In this document: one piece after another, positions 1 to 9,465 of the stretch | Numbering within the stretch: the first letter of the stretch is position 1 | Layout: each line of letters begins with the position of its first letter | Origin: Sphingobacterium sp. ML3W | GTDB taxonomy: Bacteria; Bacteroidota; Bacteroidia; Sphingobacteriales; Sphingobacteriaceae | Assembly: GCF_000747525.1 (NCBI RefSeq) | Contig: NZ_CP009278.1 | Coordinates: forward strand, 3,906,001-3,970,000 | Reading direction: 5' to 3' | DNA: 64,000 nucleotides | The notes under the pieces: model-generated | The model's input: only the letters and a program-made list of their open reading frames with translations | Databases searched by the model: none | What the model was told of the DNA's origin: nothing | Position numbers and translations under genes: made by a program

Positions 1-58
1 GACAGATAACCAGCAGCATGCTTTTGTGAGAGAATATTTCGAAGGGCAAAAAAGTTAA
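1..58 (+). CDS. 3' end of an unidentified gene (partial)
   Basis: A frame open from base 2 to a TAA at 56-58 encodes a hydrophilic C-terminus ending in VREYFEGQKS. It is followed by a strong hairpin, which fits the end of a gene entering from the left. Only 18 codons are visible, so no family can be assigned. Confidence 0.45.
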   Translation, partial: TDNQQHAFVREYFEGQKS

Positions 59-80
59 TATCCTACACATTGTAAAAATA

Positions 81-119
81 TATGGGGAGTCAGACCCGAT
101 TAGGGTCACACTCCCCATA
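81..119 (+). terminator. Nested hairpin, likely terminator of the upstream gene
   Basis: A perfect 10-bp stem (81-90 with 110-119) encloses a second 5-bp stem (93-97 with 103-107). It starts 22 nt after the stop of the partial gene at the window edge. There is no clean T-tract, so the mode of termination is uncertain. Confidence 0.5.
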
Positions 120-336
120 CAACTGCAAATAATATTAAAATTAATACCAAAACAATTCTATTAAAAACATTTTCAATATTTAAGTCAAATGAAGTCATCT
201 ATCTTCATAGGCCAATACCAATAAATCGTCCATGGAAAGCACTTACGGCTCAGCGATACTTAAATTATATATAAAACAGTACTTATGATTCTTTTAAAGA
301 GAAAATATTAGAGATTATTTTATCGAAAATCATGAT

Positions 337-930
337 TTAAATCTCATCTTTCTCAATCCATTTAATCAACTTAGGTGCTACATAACATTCCATCTTCTCG
401 AGCAAATCTTCAATATTATCCGCTACCAACAGCATCTCTTGGTTCTCTTTCTTCAATAATCCTTCGGAGGTCATATGTGCAACAAACTGGATCAAATAAT
501 CGTAAAATCCATTCGTATTCAGGATTCCTACTGGCTTCTTATGCAAACCAAGCTGTCCCCAAGTTATCATTTCAAAAAGCTCTTCTAGTGTGCCGAATCC
601 ACCAGGAAGGGCGATAATACCGTCCGAATAGTCATTCATGATACGTTTACGATCATGCATAGTATCTACCGTAATTAATTCCGTAACACCAGTATGTTCC
701 CTCTCTTTTGAATTAAGAAAGTGTGGGATTATCCCGACTACTTCACCTCCTTTTGCCAATGCTCCGTTAGCAACTGCTCCCATTAAACCTACCCGTCCAC
801 CGCCATATACCAAACGAATGCCGCGCTGTGCAAAGACATGTCCAACATGCATAGCTTGTTCTTCATAACAATTATTAATACCCAAACTTGAAGCACAAAA
901 AACAACGATACTTTTAACCTTATCCATCAT
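337..930 (-). CDS. LOG family protein (TIGR00730, Rossmann-fold nucleotide-binding)
   Basis: A 197-residue cytosolic protein with the family signature PGGFGTLEE at residues 109-117 and the glycine-rich GGRVGLMG stretch near 44-51. Characterised LOG proteins hydrolyse the N-glycosidic bond of (cytokinin) nucleoside 5'-monophosphates to free base and ribose 5-phosphate; many bacterial members have no confirmed substrate. The length is typical. The start has two consecutive Met codons, so the first residue is uncertain by one. The upstream promoter region is interrupted by an IS element that begins 73 bp before the start codon, which may change its expression. Confidence 0.88.
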   Translation of the reverse strand: MMDKVKSIVVFCASSLGINNCYEEQAMHVGHVFAQRGIRLVYGGGRVGLMGAVANGALAKGGEVVGIIPHFLNSKEREHTGVTELITVDTMHDRKRIMNDYSDGIIALPGGFGTLEELFEMITWGQLGLHKKPVGILNTNGFYDYLIQFVAHMTSEGLLKKENQEMLLVADNIEDLLEKMECYVAPKLIKWIEKDEI

Positions 931-1002
931 AACTAGAAATAATTCTGAACTTTTTTATTAAATACAAATATAGATTTACTTCTTTATGTTTAGATAAAAT
1001 AG

Positions 1003-2351
1003 CACTTCCGTCCTAAATAAATTTTAGGCGCGTGTTTCCCTTGAAACAGTATCTATTTTTAGATAATTTCAATTTTGACCCTATTTTTTAGTCTGAGAAT
1101 ATCTGTAGCTGTCCATTTTTACCCTTAACTGGTGGCCTGATAAAAGGATCATCTATCCATTGCCATATATTTATTTTCACGAATATATTCATCCTGATAA
1201 ACCCGACCAAGTTAGACAGATTCCAATCGTATTTAGCCTTCTTCTGAAGGTATTTGAGCAGTAATATTCCAATCAACGAAGTCCATATTTGGATCATGAC
1301 CGCATTTTCAGAAGTACCCACAAAAGATGATATTTTTAAGCGTTGCTTCAGATGCTTGAAGAAAATCTCGATCTGCCATCGCTGTTTATAAATGTTAGCT
1401 ACTAGTGATGCCTTCCATTGGATATTATTTGTCAGAAAGTGGTACTGGTTGTCTGTGCTGCTGTCCCAAAAGTGAATCAAGCGTAATGGTTTAGAGTTGT
1501 ATCTATCTGCTGATGGACCAGAAAGCTCAATGATCTCATCTTTAATGATTCCCTTTTCAAGGAGTGCTTCACTCTGGTATGACTTGATAACGTTGTACTT
1601 CATGTTAGTTTTACTCCTGGTAACAAAATAACAACCTCTGCTGTCCAAATCCCCGAGCCAGTTGTAATCCACATAACCTCTATCCACCACTACAACGCTT
1701 CCTTTGGAAAAACTATAGCTACCCGCACGCTGGCTTTCATGAACTTTCCCGTCTGTAATCTGCATGAAAACAGGAAGACATCCATCATAATCCAGCACAG
1801 TGTGCAGTTTTACAGCACCTTTGGTGCTTCTAAATTTAGCCCAGTCAAATACAGATAAACATAAAGGGATGATACTGGCATCCATCAGATAAACCTTGCG
1901 CTTTAATTGCGTTAGATCTTTGCGCAAATGGGTATCCTTTTGCCATAGCTTATCTAATAGCGAAAAGTACAGATCTTTAAAGAGTTCATGGGTGCGGTGC
2001 TTGTTGATATAGGAAATATTGGACTTGCTGGGTGCTCTACCAACACCTAAATGGTTCAAATTACCAGTCGTACTACGTAAGCCATTACTGATATCACGAA
2101 CTGAATCTGCAGAAGAAAAATGGCAAAACAACATGCTAGCAAGATGCGTCCAGCTGTTGATCCCTTTACAATGTTTGTCACTCTTGTGCTTAGCAACCAA
2201 AACCTTGAATAATTCGCGGTCGATAAGTGATAAAATCTGACTAAAAACGTTTAAATTTACCATGGCGGTGTGTTAAAATTTGACGATTTAAATATAGCAA
2301 CTTTGCTATAGCAAAACACCGCCACTTTTTTCAACGTTTAGGACGCTACTG
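1003..2351 (-). mobile_element. IS4-family insertion sequence, copy A (1349 bp)
   Basis: The element is bounded by imperfect 15-bp terminal inverted repeats (CACTTCCGTCCTAAA at 1003-1017 and, read inward on the other strand, CAGTAGCGTCCTAAA at 2337-2351; 12 of 15 match). It is flanked by a 9-bp direct repeat, ATAAAATAG, at 994-1002 and 2352-2360. It carries one transposase gene on the minus strand. It has the same length and, as far as I can compare, the same sequence as copy B at 4089-5437 in opposite orientation. It lies in the intergenic region upstream of the LOG gene. Confidence 0.95.
1088..2263 (-). CDS. IS4-family DDE transposase (copy A)
   Basis: A 391-residue transposase filling the IS. 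Visible features are a first catalytic Asp in LMDASIIPL, a second in VVDRGYVDY, and the IS4 hallmark Y-(2)-R-(3)-E-(6)-K in YKQRWQIEIFFKHLK, which supplies the catalytic Glu. The N-terminus (DRELFKVLVAKHKSDKH) is the usual DUF4372-like region of these elements. The protein is identical to that of copy B, which implies recent transposition. The frame is intact, so the element is probably active. Confidence 0.95.
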   Translation of the reverse strand: MVNLNVFSQILSLIDRELFKVLVAKHKSDKHCKGINSWTHLASMLFCHFSSADSVRDISNGLRSTTGNLNHLGVGRAPSKSNISYINKHRTHELFKDLYFSLLDKLWQKDTHLRKDLTQLKRKVYLMDASIIPLCLSVFDWAKFRSTKGAVKLHTVLDYDGCLPVFMQITDGKVHESQRAGSYSFSKGSVVVVDRGYVDYNWLGDLDSRGCYFVTRSKTNMKYNVIKSYQSEALLEKGIIKDEIIELSGPSADRYNSKPLRLIHFWDSSTDNQYHFLTNNIQWKASLVANIYKQRWQIEIFFKHLKQRLKISSFVGTSENAVMIQIWTSLIGILLLKYLQKKAKYDWNLSNLVGFIRMNIFVKINIWQWIDDPFIRPPVKGKNGQLQIFSD

Positions 2352-2600
2352 ATAAAATAGCTTATTTAGTAACGAGCTAAGATTATCTTTTCCTATTCTT
2401 AAAACTAGTCAAATAAGCTGTAAGCCAAGTATTATATGAAAAGAAGTATTCATAGTAGCGAATATATGAAAAGCATTATACGTTTAAATTGGCCCATAAA
2501 CTGAGATGAGCGCTGAAGTCAATATAACCTCATCACCATAAAGAACAGTTTATCCAAATGTAATATGTGAAAGAAATATTGACTATATAGTAAGCAACAC

Positions 2601-3440
2601 TTAGGATATTAACATTAAAATTGGAACCTTCGTATAGACTGCCAATTTTTTTGAAGCGCGTTTTTGAAAGAAATTGGCAAAGAATCCCAATTTCCGAGGT
2701 ACGGTTATCAATACATCGATATCATGATCGTGAACATAAGAACTTAGCCTTTCAACGAAATCTTCTCCATCTAAATAGGAATAGCTGGGTTCAAGACTAT
2801 CTAAACTCGAATGTAAAAAAGACTGCTCTTCTACCAATTCAGCTGCTGTATGTTTACCTTCGATACTCACATTAACAACATGCCACTTTAACTTTAAAAA
2901 CTCTTGCAATCGGAGAATTGCCTTAACGGGCAACCTTTCCTTCAAATGAGATAGATCTACTGCAAGAAGTGCATTTTTAAATATAGCTATTGCATCCATT
3001 TCCGGAACCAATAACAGATTATAAGCATGTGCTTGTATAAGCTCGTTAGTTGTGGTACCAATACTGTTTTTCCCTTTATCATCACTACCCCTCATCCCCA
3101 CAACAACAAGTTCTATATGCTCATGTTGAGCAATTCGCCGAACACCTTCAATAACCGCCAAACTATCGTGTCGGGTTTCCACTTTTGTAAATGGAGAGAC
3201 ATTCAATAACTCCTGTTTTAACAGATGAAATTTGGCTTCCACATCTTCAATATCTGTGTCATCAATTAATGGAGGAGGGGGCATGAAGTCCCCGACATTG
3301 TAAAATCCGCCATTTACATACGCAAAAGAATGATACATAATCACTCTTTTGATTCCCGTCTGTTTTGCAATGATCAATAATTGATCAAAGGCGTGCCGAG
3401 CAGGAACAGAAAAATCTGTTAAATAAACAATTGTTTCCAT
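2601..3440 (-). CDS. Universal stress protein, tandem UspA domains
   Basis: A 279-residue protein of two Usp-like halves. The first half carries the ATP-binding signature G-x2-G-x9-G-T at residues 115-129 (GMRGSDDKGKNSIGT) followed by a short hydrophobic strand. The second half (about residue 150 onward) lacks that signature, which is common in tandem Usp proteins. Members are cytoplasmic and bind ATP or other ligands under stress; the exact role is unknown. The gene stands alone between the two IS copies, with no obvious operon partner. It starts at ATG 3440. Confidence 0.85.
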   Translation of the reverse strand: METIVYLTDFSVPARHAFDQLLIIAKQTGIKRVIMYHSFAYVNGGFYNVGDFMPPPPLIDDTDIEDVEAKFHLLKQELLNVSPFTKVETRHDSLAVIEGVRRIAQHEHIELVVVGMRGSDDKGKNSIGTTTNELIQAHAYNLLLVPEMDAIAIFKNALLAVDLSHLKERLPVKAILRLQEFLKLKWHVVNVSIEGKHTAAELVEEQSFLHSSLDSLEPSYSYLDGEDFVERLSSYVHDHDIDVLITVPRKLGFFANFFQKRASKKLAVYTKVPILMLIS

Positions 3441-3789
3441 AATATTGATGTCTTATATTCATTGTGACAATAATATACATACTACATTCAAAACAATTAT
3501 ACAATAGCATTAGTTTGCCAATTCGAAAAAATAATCGCATCACTTTTTATCCTGTAATAAATAGGTTTTAAAATTGACATGAATCGATTTTTATTGCTTA
3601 GGGAGAAATATGGGTTATCTATTTCAATTCGCTGAAATACTTGAACCAAGAAAACCTCCCATCTCAACGAATTGACTTTTGTCGCTATTATTGTTTTTTC
3701 AAAAAGTATGTTTAATTGAAAAATATACTACTCTTTTTAGCCCCTGACAGGAATAGTATACACTATAAATATGATTACGACAGCATCTT
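3441..3789. other. Intergenic stretch, no gene recognised
   Basis: About 350 bp of AT-rich sequence between the divergently placed start of the stress protein gene and the end of the disrupted esterase. No ORF with coding character, tRNA or clear terminator was found. It probably contains the promoter of the stress protein. Confidence 0.5.
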
Positions 3790-4088
3790 TTATTTTTCCA
3801 AATTCCAATTATCGGTCCGAAATGGAGAGGCTGGTAAACCGGCCTCATTGTATAAAACTAAATCGGGATTGTCGGCCCACCCATACCGTATAGCTACTGG
3901 AGCCGCTACTTCCAGCGCACTTACTATCAGTTTATTTCCTTGCTGTTTAATCTCTGCAGGGTAGAAGACTTGGTCTTTTCCAGCAACCGTAAAGCCTCCA
4001 CTTTTCTTATTAAATTCTTGGAGGACTAATTTATTGCCCATAGGGTCAAAGTGAAGCTGAGCTTCATTTCCCTTTATATACCATTTCT
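3790..4088 (-). pseudogene. Sialate O-acetylesterase, C-terminal fragment cut off by IS copy B
   Basis: Coding sequence from the IS junction at 4088 down to the stop at 3790, encoding the C-terminal domain typical of bacterial sialate O-acetylesterases (VAIRYGWADNP and GLPASPFRTD). Joined to the N-terminal part at 5438-7130, with IS 4089-5437 and one copy of the 9-bp duplication removed, the frame continues without a break (LLKKW to YIKGNEAQ). The fragment has no promoter or start of its own in the natural frame, so the domain is probably not made. Confidence 0.9.
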
Positions 4089-5437
4089 CAGTAGCGTCCT
4101 AAACGTTGAAAAAAGTGGCGGTGTTTTGCTATAGCAAAGTTGCTATATTTAAATCGTCAAATTTTAACACACCGCCATGGTAAATTTAAACGTTTTTAGT
4201 CAGATTTTATCACTTATCGACCGCGAATTATTCAAGGTTTTGGTTGCTAAGCACAAGAGTGACAAACATTGTAAAGGGATCAACAGCTGGACGCATCTTG
4301 CTAGCATGTTGTTTTGCCATTTTTCTTCTGCAGATTCAGTTCGTGATATCAGTAATGGCTTACGTAGTACGACTGGTAATTTGAACCATTTAGGTGTTGG
4401 TAGAGCACCCAGCAAGTCCAATATTTCCTATATCAACAAGCACCGCACCCATGAACTCTTTAAAGATCTGTACTTTTCGCTATTAGATAAGCTATGGCAA
4501 AAGGATACCCATTTGCGCAAAGATCTAACGCAATTAAAGCGCAAGGTTTATCTGATGGATGCCAGTATCATCCCTTTATGTTTATCTGTATTTGACTGGG
4601 CTAAATTTAGAAGCACCAAAGGTGCTGTAAAACTGCACACTGTGCTGGATTATGATGGATGTCTTCCTGTTTTCATGCAGATTACAGACGGGAAAGTTCA
4701 TGAAAGCCAGCGTGCGGGTAGCTATAGTTTTTCCAAAGGAAGCGTTGTAGTGGTGGATAGAGGTTATGTGGATTACAACTGGCTCGGGGATTTGGACAGC
4801 AGAGGTTGTTATTTTGTTACCAGGAGTAAAACTAACATGAAGTACAACGTTATCAAGTCATACCAGAGTGAAGCACTCCTTGAAAAGGGAATCATTAAAG
4901 ATGAGATCATTGAGCTTTCTGGTCCATCAGCAGATAGATACAACTCTAAACCATTACGCTTGATTCACTTTTGGGACAGCAGCACAGACAACCAGTACCA
5001 CTTTCTGACAAATAATATCCAATGGAAGGCATCACTAGTAGCTAACATTTATAAACAGCGATGGCAGATCGAGATTTTCTTCAAGCATCTGAAGCAACGC
5101 TTAAAAATATCATCTTTTGTGGGTACTTCTGAAAATGCGGTCATGATCCAAATATGGACTTCGTTGATTGGAATATTACTGCTCAAATACCTTCAGAAGA
5201 AGGCTAAATACGATTGGAATCTGTCTAACTTGGTCGGGTTTATCAGGATGAATATATTCGTGAAAATAAATATATGGCAATGGATAGATGATCCTTTTAT
5301 CAGGCCACCAGTTAAGGGTAAAAATGGACAGCTACAGATATTCTCAGACTAAAAAATAGGGTCAAAATTGAAATTATCTAAAAATAGATACTGTTTCAAG
5401 GGAAACACGCGCCTAAAATTTATTTAGGACGGAAGTG
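4089..5437 (+). mobile_element. IS4-family insertion sequence, copy B (1349 bp), inside the esterase gene
   Basis: Same element as 1003-2351 but inverted. The ends are CAGTAGCGTCCTAAA at 4089-4103 and, on the other strand, CACTTCCGTCCTAAA at 5423-5437. The 9-bp target duplication ACCATTTCT lies at 4080-4088 and 5438-5446. Because each copy has its own duplication, they inserted independently and need not form a composite transposon, although together they bracket the stress-protein gene. The insertion breaks the sialate O-acetylesterase gene. Confidence 0.96.
4177..5352 (+). CDS. IS4-family DDE transposase (copy B)
   Basis: A 391-residue transposase identical to that at 1088-2263, with the same catalytic Asp residues and the Y-(2)-R-(3)-E-(6)-K signature near the C-terminus. 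It is transcribed opposite to the esterase gene it interrupts. Confidence 0.95.
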   Translation: MVNLNVFSQILSLIDRELFKVLVAKHKSDKHCKGINSWTHLASMLFCHFSSADSVRDISNGLRSTTGNLNHLGVGRAPSKSNISYINKHRTHELFKDLYFSLLDKLWQKDTHLRKDLTQLKRKVYLMDASIIPLCLSVFDWAKFRSTKGAVKLHTVLDYDGCLPVFMQITDGKVHESQRAGSYSFSKGSVVVVDRGYVDYNWLGDLDSRGCYFVTRSKTNMKYNVIKSYQSEALLEKGIIKDEIIELSGPSADRYNSKPLRLIHFWDSSTDNQYHFLTNNIQWKASLVANIYKQRWQIEIFFKHLKQRLKISSFVGTSENAVMIQIWTSLIGILLLKYLQKKAKYDWNLSNLVGFIRMNIFVKINIWQWIDDPFIRPPVKGKNGQLQIFSD

Positions 5438-7130
5438 ACCATTTCTTTAATAATGGACCGCTATAGGGAATCTTTTTTCCATAAAGTTTATGCAAAGCAA
5501 TCAAAGCCAGTCTACGACCTACTTCTTGCTTATTCTTTGGGTGAATATCCCCTGCTTCTCCAATATCTGCAATAACCGCCATTCCGGTGTTTGGCATCTG
5601 TAGCGTAGCCAGTTGCGCTTCTCTCAAACTTGCCCATGTGGAAGCTTGCGGCTGGGCAAGTTTTTCCTTGTAATTGGCCAATTGTACAAAATAAAAGGGC
5701 ATATTTTCAGTTTGCCACTGCTGTCTCCAGTCTTTGATCAGCGCTGGCAATAGCTCCTTGTAAGCTGCTTCTCTATAATCTGTATTGCTTTCACCTTGAT
5801 ACCAGATAGCCCCTTTAATCTTGAATTCTACAAATGGTTGTACCATCGCATTAAATAACACTGTAGGTCTATTGGGGCCATCCAGTTGTATAGGCATAGG
5901 AGGTAATTGTTTCAAATCGAGAGCTACATTACATTTCCATTCCCCAACTAAAGAAAGAGTCTCGCCGTTCGGTCCCTCCAACCGAGGGTTTTCTGAACCT
6001 GCATAAATACCTCCATCACCAGCTCCATCAAATACACGAACAGCAACGCTGAGTGTTGACTGATTATTGATATTTTTTGAAATTGAATATTTCCGAATCT
6101 GATTATAACCATTGGTCTGGCCTACAAACTGCCCATTGACATAACTTATGTCATTGTCATCGACTGTTCCCAAAATCAATTTGATGTTTTTGCCAATCCA
6201 ATGATCTGGTAACTTGATTTCTTTTCGAAAATAAATGACGCCATCCATACCAGGGAACAACTCTTTATCGTAATAGCTAGGGATAACAATATTGTGCCAA
6301 GAACTTACATCGATTTGTTTTGCTAACCACCCACTATGCACATCTGACTTACCTTTGTCTGCCTGCTCTACAAGAGCATTCCATTCTTCCATTTCTTGTT
6401 TATAGACTGCTTCAACATCTGAATGCTGAAGTTTATTGATAGCAGAGCTGTACTGTTCAAAAGGGGATAAAGCTTCTGCACTCATCCATGCTTCGATAAT
6501 GGTACCGCCCCAAGAAGAATGTATTAACCCTACGGGTACTCCTGTTTTTTCAAAAATCTCACGTGCAAAGAAATAGGCCGTAGCCGAGAATTCTGGAATA
6601 TGCTCTGGAGTGACAGCATTCCAGCCTCCTGCTTCGACTTTGGTATTTGAAGTAGGACGAGTGGATGTGGACTTCGGTATCTGTAGAATTCGAATATTGG
6701 GAAAATTGGCTGTATTTATTTCTTGTTGGTAATTTTTTATTTGCCCCCAACCAGCTAGCGGCATCTCCATATTAGATTGTCCAGAACAGAACCAAACTTC
6801 ACCAATAAGGATATTATTTAACGTCAAACGATCACCGTCATCAATCGTAATTTGAAATGGTCCACCGTATGTTGGGGTTTCAAGATACACTTCCCACTGC
6901 CCCGCTGCCGAGACCTGAGTTTCGTAGCTTTTATTATTCCAACTGGTCCTAACTTTTACTCTGCCATTAGGGAAAGTACTACTACCCCAAAATTTAACTT
7001 TTTCCTTCTGCTGCAAAACCATATTATCACCCATGAATGCTGGTAACTCTACTTTGGCTTGCACCGTCGATGCTACAGCAAACCCGAGTATCAACGATAA
7101 TATCATTTTTTTATAATTATTGATTTTCAT
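5424..7130 (-). pseudogene. Sialate O-acetylesterase, N-terminal part, truncated by IS copy B
   Basis: A frame of 568 codons from ATG 7130 whose last five codons are read from IS sequence. It has a Sec signal peptide (ILSLILGFAVASTVQA, residues 10-25) and the SGNH/GDSL-type esterase blocks GEVWFCSGQSNMEMPL (Ser in GQSN) and WYQGESNTDY. Family members remove O-acetyl groups from sialic acids or other acetylated sugars in the periplasm. Host residues 1 to about 563 remain; the C-terminal domain is stranded at 3790-4088. The catalytic core around the final Asp-His pair (ADIGEAGDIHPKNK) is retained, so partial activity cannot be excluded. It is the last gene of the sugar operon, 73 bp after GH95. 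Confidence 0.92.
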
Positions 7131-7203
7131 TGGTTTGTTTTTTTATTAAATCATTAAAAAATATGGATACTATTTTGAAACTTAAATAGTGTCCATATAG
7201 CTT

Positions 7204-9450
7204 TTAAGGCTTTCTAAAAAGCTTAAGTGGTTTGTTCGCTTTCAATTGAACTTGATACACATATTTCCCTTCAACTTCTTTTAATAGCTTTGTAGCTTTA
7301 AGTGCTGTTGATGTCAATATCTGGCAGGTCTTTGTCTGCGATGAAGATATCACAACGGATTCGATTTGATTATTTTCCCAAATCATGTTCTCAATGAGCA
7401 CATTTCCTCTGGCCTTCAATCCCTTTACTTGCCCATCTGTCCATGCATCTGGCAACGCTGGCAATAGTTCTATTGCATGGGTATGTGACTGTACCAGCAT
7501 TTCACTCACCGCTGCTACATAACCTAAGTTACCATCTATCTGAAATGGGGGATGTGCGCATAGTAGATTGGCGTAGACACCTCCTCCATTATCGTAATCA
7601 ATGTCGTCACCACCAACAAGATTAATAAAATTGTTCAATATCAAATGAGCATGATTACCATCTTTTAATCTAGCCCAGAAAGCAACTTTCCATGCCATTG
7701 ACCAGCCAGTGGATTCATCTCCACGTGCGCTTAAAGTTACTTTTGAAGCTCTAGCTAAGTCGGGAGTTTCCAATACTGAAATTTGACTTCCAGGATAAAG
7801 AGCAAATAAATGAGATACGTGACGGTGCTTGTCTTGCGGATCATCACGATCTGTCTCCCATTCCTGCAACTGACCCCATTTCCCAATCTTTGGTTTCAAT
7901 AATGCGTCTCGTAGATTTTTAATATGCTTTCCATAGTCAAGATCGATCTTTAAAATATTGCTTGCCGCAACATAGTTGGTAAATAAATCGTAAATAATTT
8001 GATGGTCGTAACTTACGGCATCTTCCGTAGGTCCATGCTCTGGCGACCATCCCATTGGCGCAATGACAGTTCCGTCGGATCTGTGAACTAGCCTATCGTC
8101 CCAAAATTCACATATTTCTTTTAATATCGGGTAGGCAAACTTTTTTAAATAGTCCTTATCTTGAGTAAAGGCATAGTGCTCCCAAATAGCCTGGGCGTAC
8201 CAAGCGCTTCCTGGCGTATTCCATGTAAAGCTTTCGCCTCCGAAAATATTATTCTCAGTACGAACTGTCCAACCTCGAACTCCGGGAAATTCTTTTTGAG
8301 TGTGCTCTTTCTTCACTTCTCGCATACTATTGATATAATCGAGATATGGCCAAGCAGACTCGCTCAAATTAGCGACTTCGGCTGGCCAATAATTCATCTG
8401 AACATTGATATTAGAATGGTAATCTGATCGCCAAGGAGGTGTATTGCTGTTATTCCATAAACCTTGCAAATTGGCCGGTAACCCTCCTTTTCGTGATGAA
8501 CTAATCAGCAGATAACGACCATATTGGTAGATAAGCGACTCCATTGCTGGAAATTGTTTTTTCTTATACGCTACTAAGAGTGCCTTGGTTGTTAAATTAC
8601 CTGGAAGATGCTCTTTACCAAGCTGTATCTGCACTCGTCCATAAAGTGATGTATAATCTTTTACGTGCCGATCAAGTAGTTGTTCAAAATGATATTTACC
8701 TGCTTGCTGTAAATACCTTTCATTTGCTGTTAATGGATTTTCAGTTGTTTTCCATTGTGAAGATCTAGTATTGGCATAATCTGTCGCAGCACTTAAAAGG
8801 AGTACTATTTTATTTGCTGATCGCACTTCTAGAAAGATCTCTCCATTTTCTTGCTTCATTTCTAATACTTCACCACCTTCATTCTTCACCTGTAAACGAG
8901 CAGCATACTGCATCCCATTTCCCAATCTACCATTGAAAACAAGATGTCCTGCGTCGGATGTAGTCAACTTACAATGCGCATCTTTAAGTTTGATTTTTGC
9001 ATTTAATGCTTTTCTATTTTTATTGGTATACTCCATGACAATAATCTGGTCCGGGTTACTAGCAAAATAGCGCCGATTAAACTGTTGGTTATTTTGACTA
9101 TAAGACACGCTATGCAAAGCTTGATCTAAGTCGAGTTTTCGGATATAGTTTGAAAAAGGTGCAGCATCATCATCTTCAAATTGGATGAATAAATCTCCAA
9201 AAGCCTGGTACTCTCCGGTTTCCTGCTCATCTCCAGTCCATAAGCTGTTCTCATTAAATTGAACATGCTCCTGATTTACTCCGCCAAAAACCATCGCTCC
9301 TATGCGACCGTTACCAATTGGATATGCCTCGGTCATCCAATCTTTCGCGGGTTGATCTGCCCAGAGATAGAAGTTTTGTCCATAAGTCCGAACATGGAAT
9401 ACAGATAGGAGAATAATAATTAACAGGCTAACTTTCTGTCTTTTTAACAT
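7204..9450 (-). CDS. Glycoside hydrolase family 95 (alpha-L-fucosidase / alpha-L-galactosidase)
   Basis: A 748-residue secreted or periplasmic enzyme with a signal peptide (VSLLIIILLSVFHVRTYG). The GH95 N-terminus WMTEAYPIGNGRIGAMVFGG is intact. Near residue 345 the HSNINVQMNYW block holds the two Asn residues that activate water in the family, and near residue 637 FQIDGNLG holds the catalytic Asp. GH95 enzymes are inverting and release terminal alpha-1,2-linked L-fucose or, in some members, alpha-L-galactose. The gene sits 15 bp after the symporter gene and before the esterase, consistent with breakdown of an acetylated, fucosylated or galactosylated glycan. It is slightly short for the family (often about 780-820). 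Confidence 0.93.
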   Translation of the reverse strand: MLKRQKVSLLIIILLSVFHVRTYGQNFYLWADQPAKDWMTEAYPIGNGRIGAMVFGGVNQEHVQFNENSLWTGDEQETGEYQAFGDLFIQFEDDDAAPFSNYIRKLDLDQALHSVSYSQNNQQFNRRYFASNPDQIIVMEYTNKNRKALNAKIKLKDAHCKLTTSDAGHLVFNGRLGNGMQYAARLQVKNEGGEVLEMKQENGEIFLEVRSANKIVLLLSAATDYANTRSSQWKTTENPLTANERYLQQAGKYHFEQLLDRHVKDYTSLYGRVQIQLGKEHLPGNLTTKALLVAYKKKQFPAMESLIYQYGRYLLISSSRKGGLPANLQGLWNNSNTPPWRSDYHSNINVQMNYWPAEVANLSESAWPYLDYINSMREVKKEHTQKEFPGVRGWTVRTENNIFGGESFTWNTPGSAWYAQAIWEHYAFTQDKDYLKKFAYPILKEICEFWDDRLVHRSDGTVIAPMGWSPEHGPTEDAVSYDHQIIYDLFTNYVAASNILKIDLDYGKHIKNLRDALLKPKIGKWGQLQEWETDRDDPQDKHRHVSHLFALYPGSQISVLETPDLARASKVTLSARGDESTGWSMAWKVAFWARLKDGNHAHLILNNFINLVGGDDIDYDNGGGVYANLLCAHPPFQIDGNLGYVAAVSEMLVQSHTHAIELLPALPDAWTDGQVKGLKARGNVLIENMIWENNQIESVVISSSQTKTCQILTSTALKATKLLKEVEGKYVYQVQLKANKPLKLFRKP

Positions 9451-9465
9451 TGTGCTGTAACAAGT

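Noticed and set aside
1003-5437. Composite transposon formed by the two inverted IS copies around the stress-protein gene
   Set aside because: Each copy has its own, different 9-bp target duplication and copy B restores a host gene when removed, so they are independent insertions. Joint mobilisation stays possible but there is no sign it occurred.
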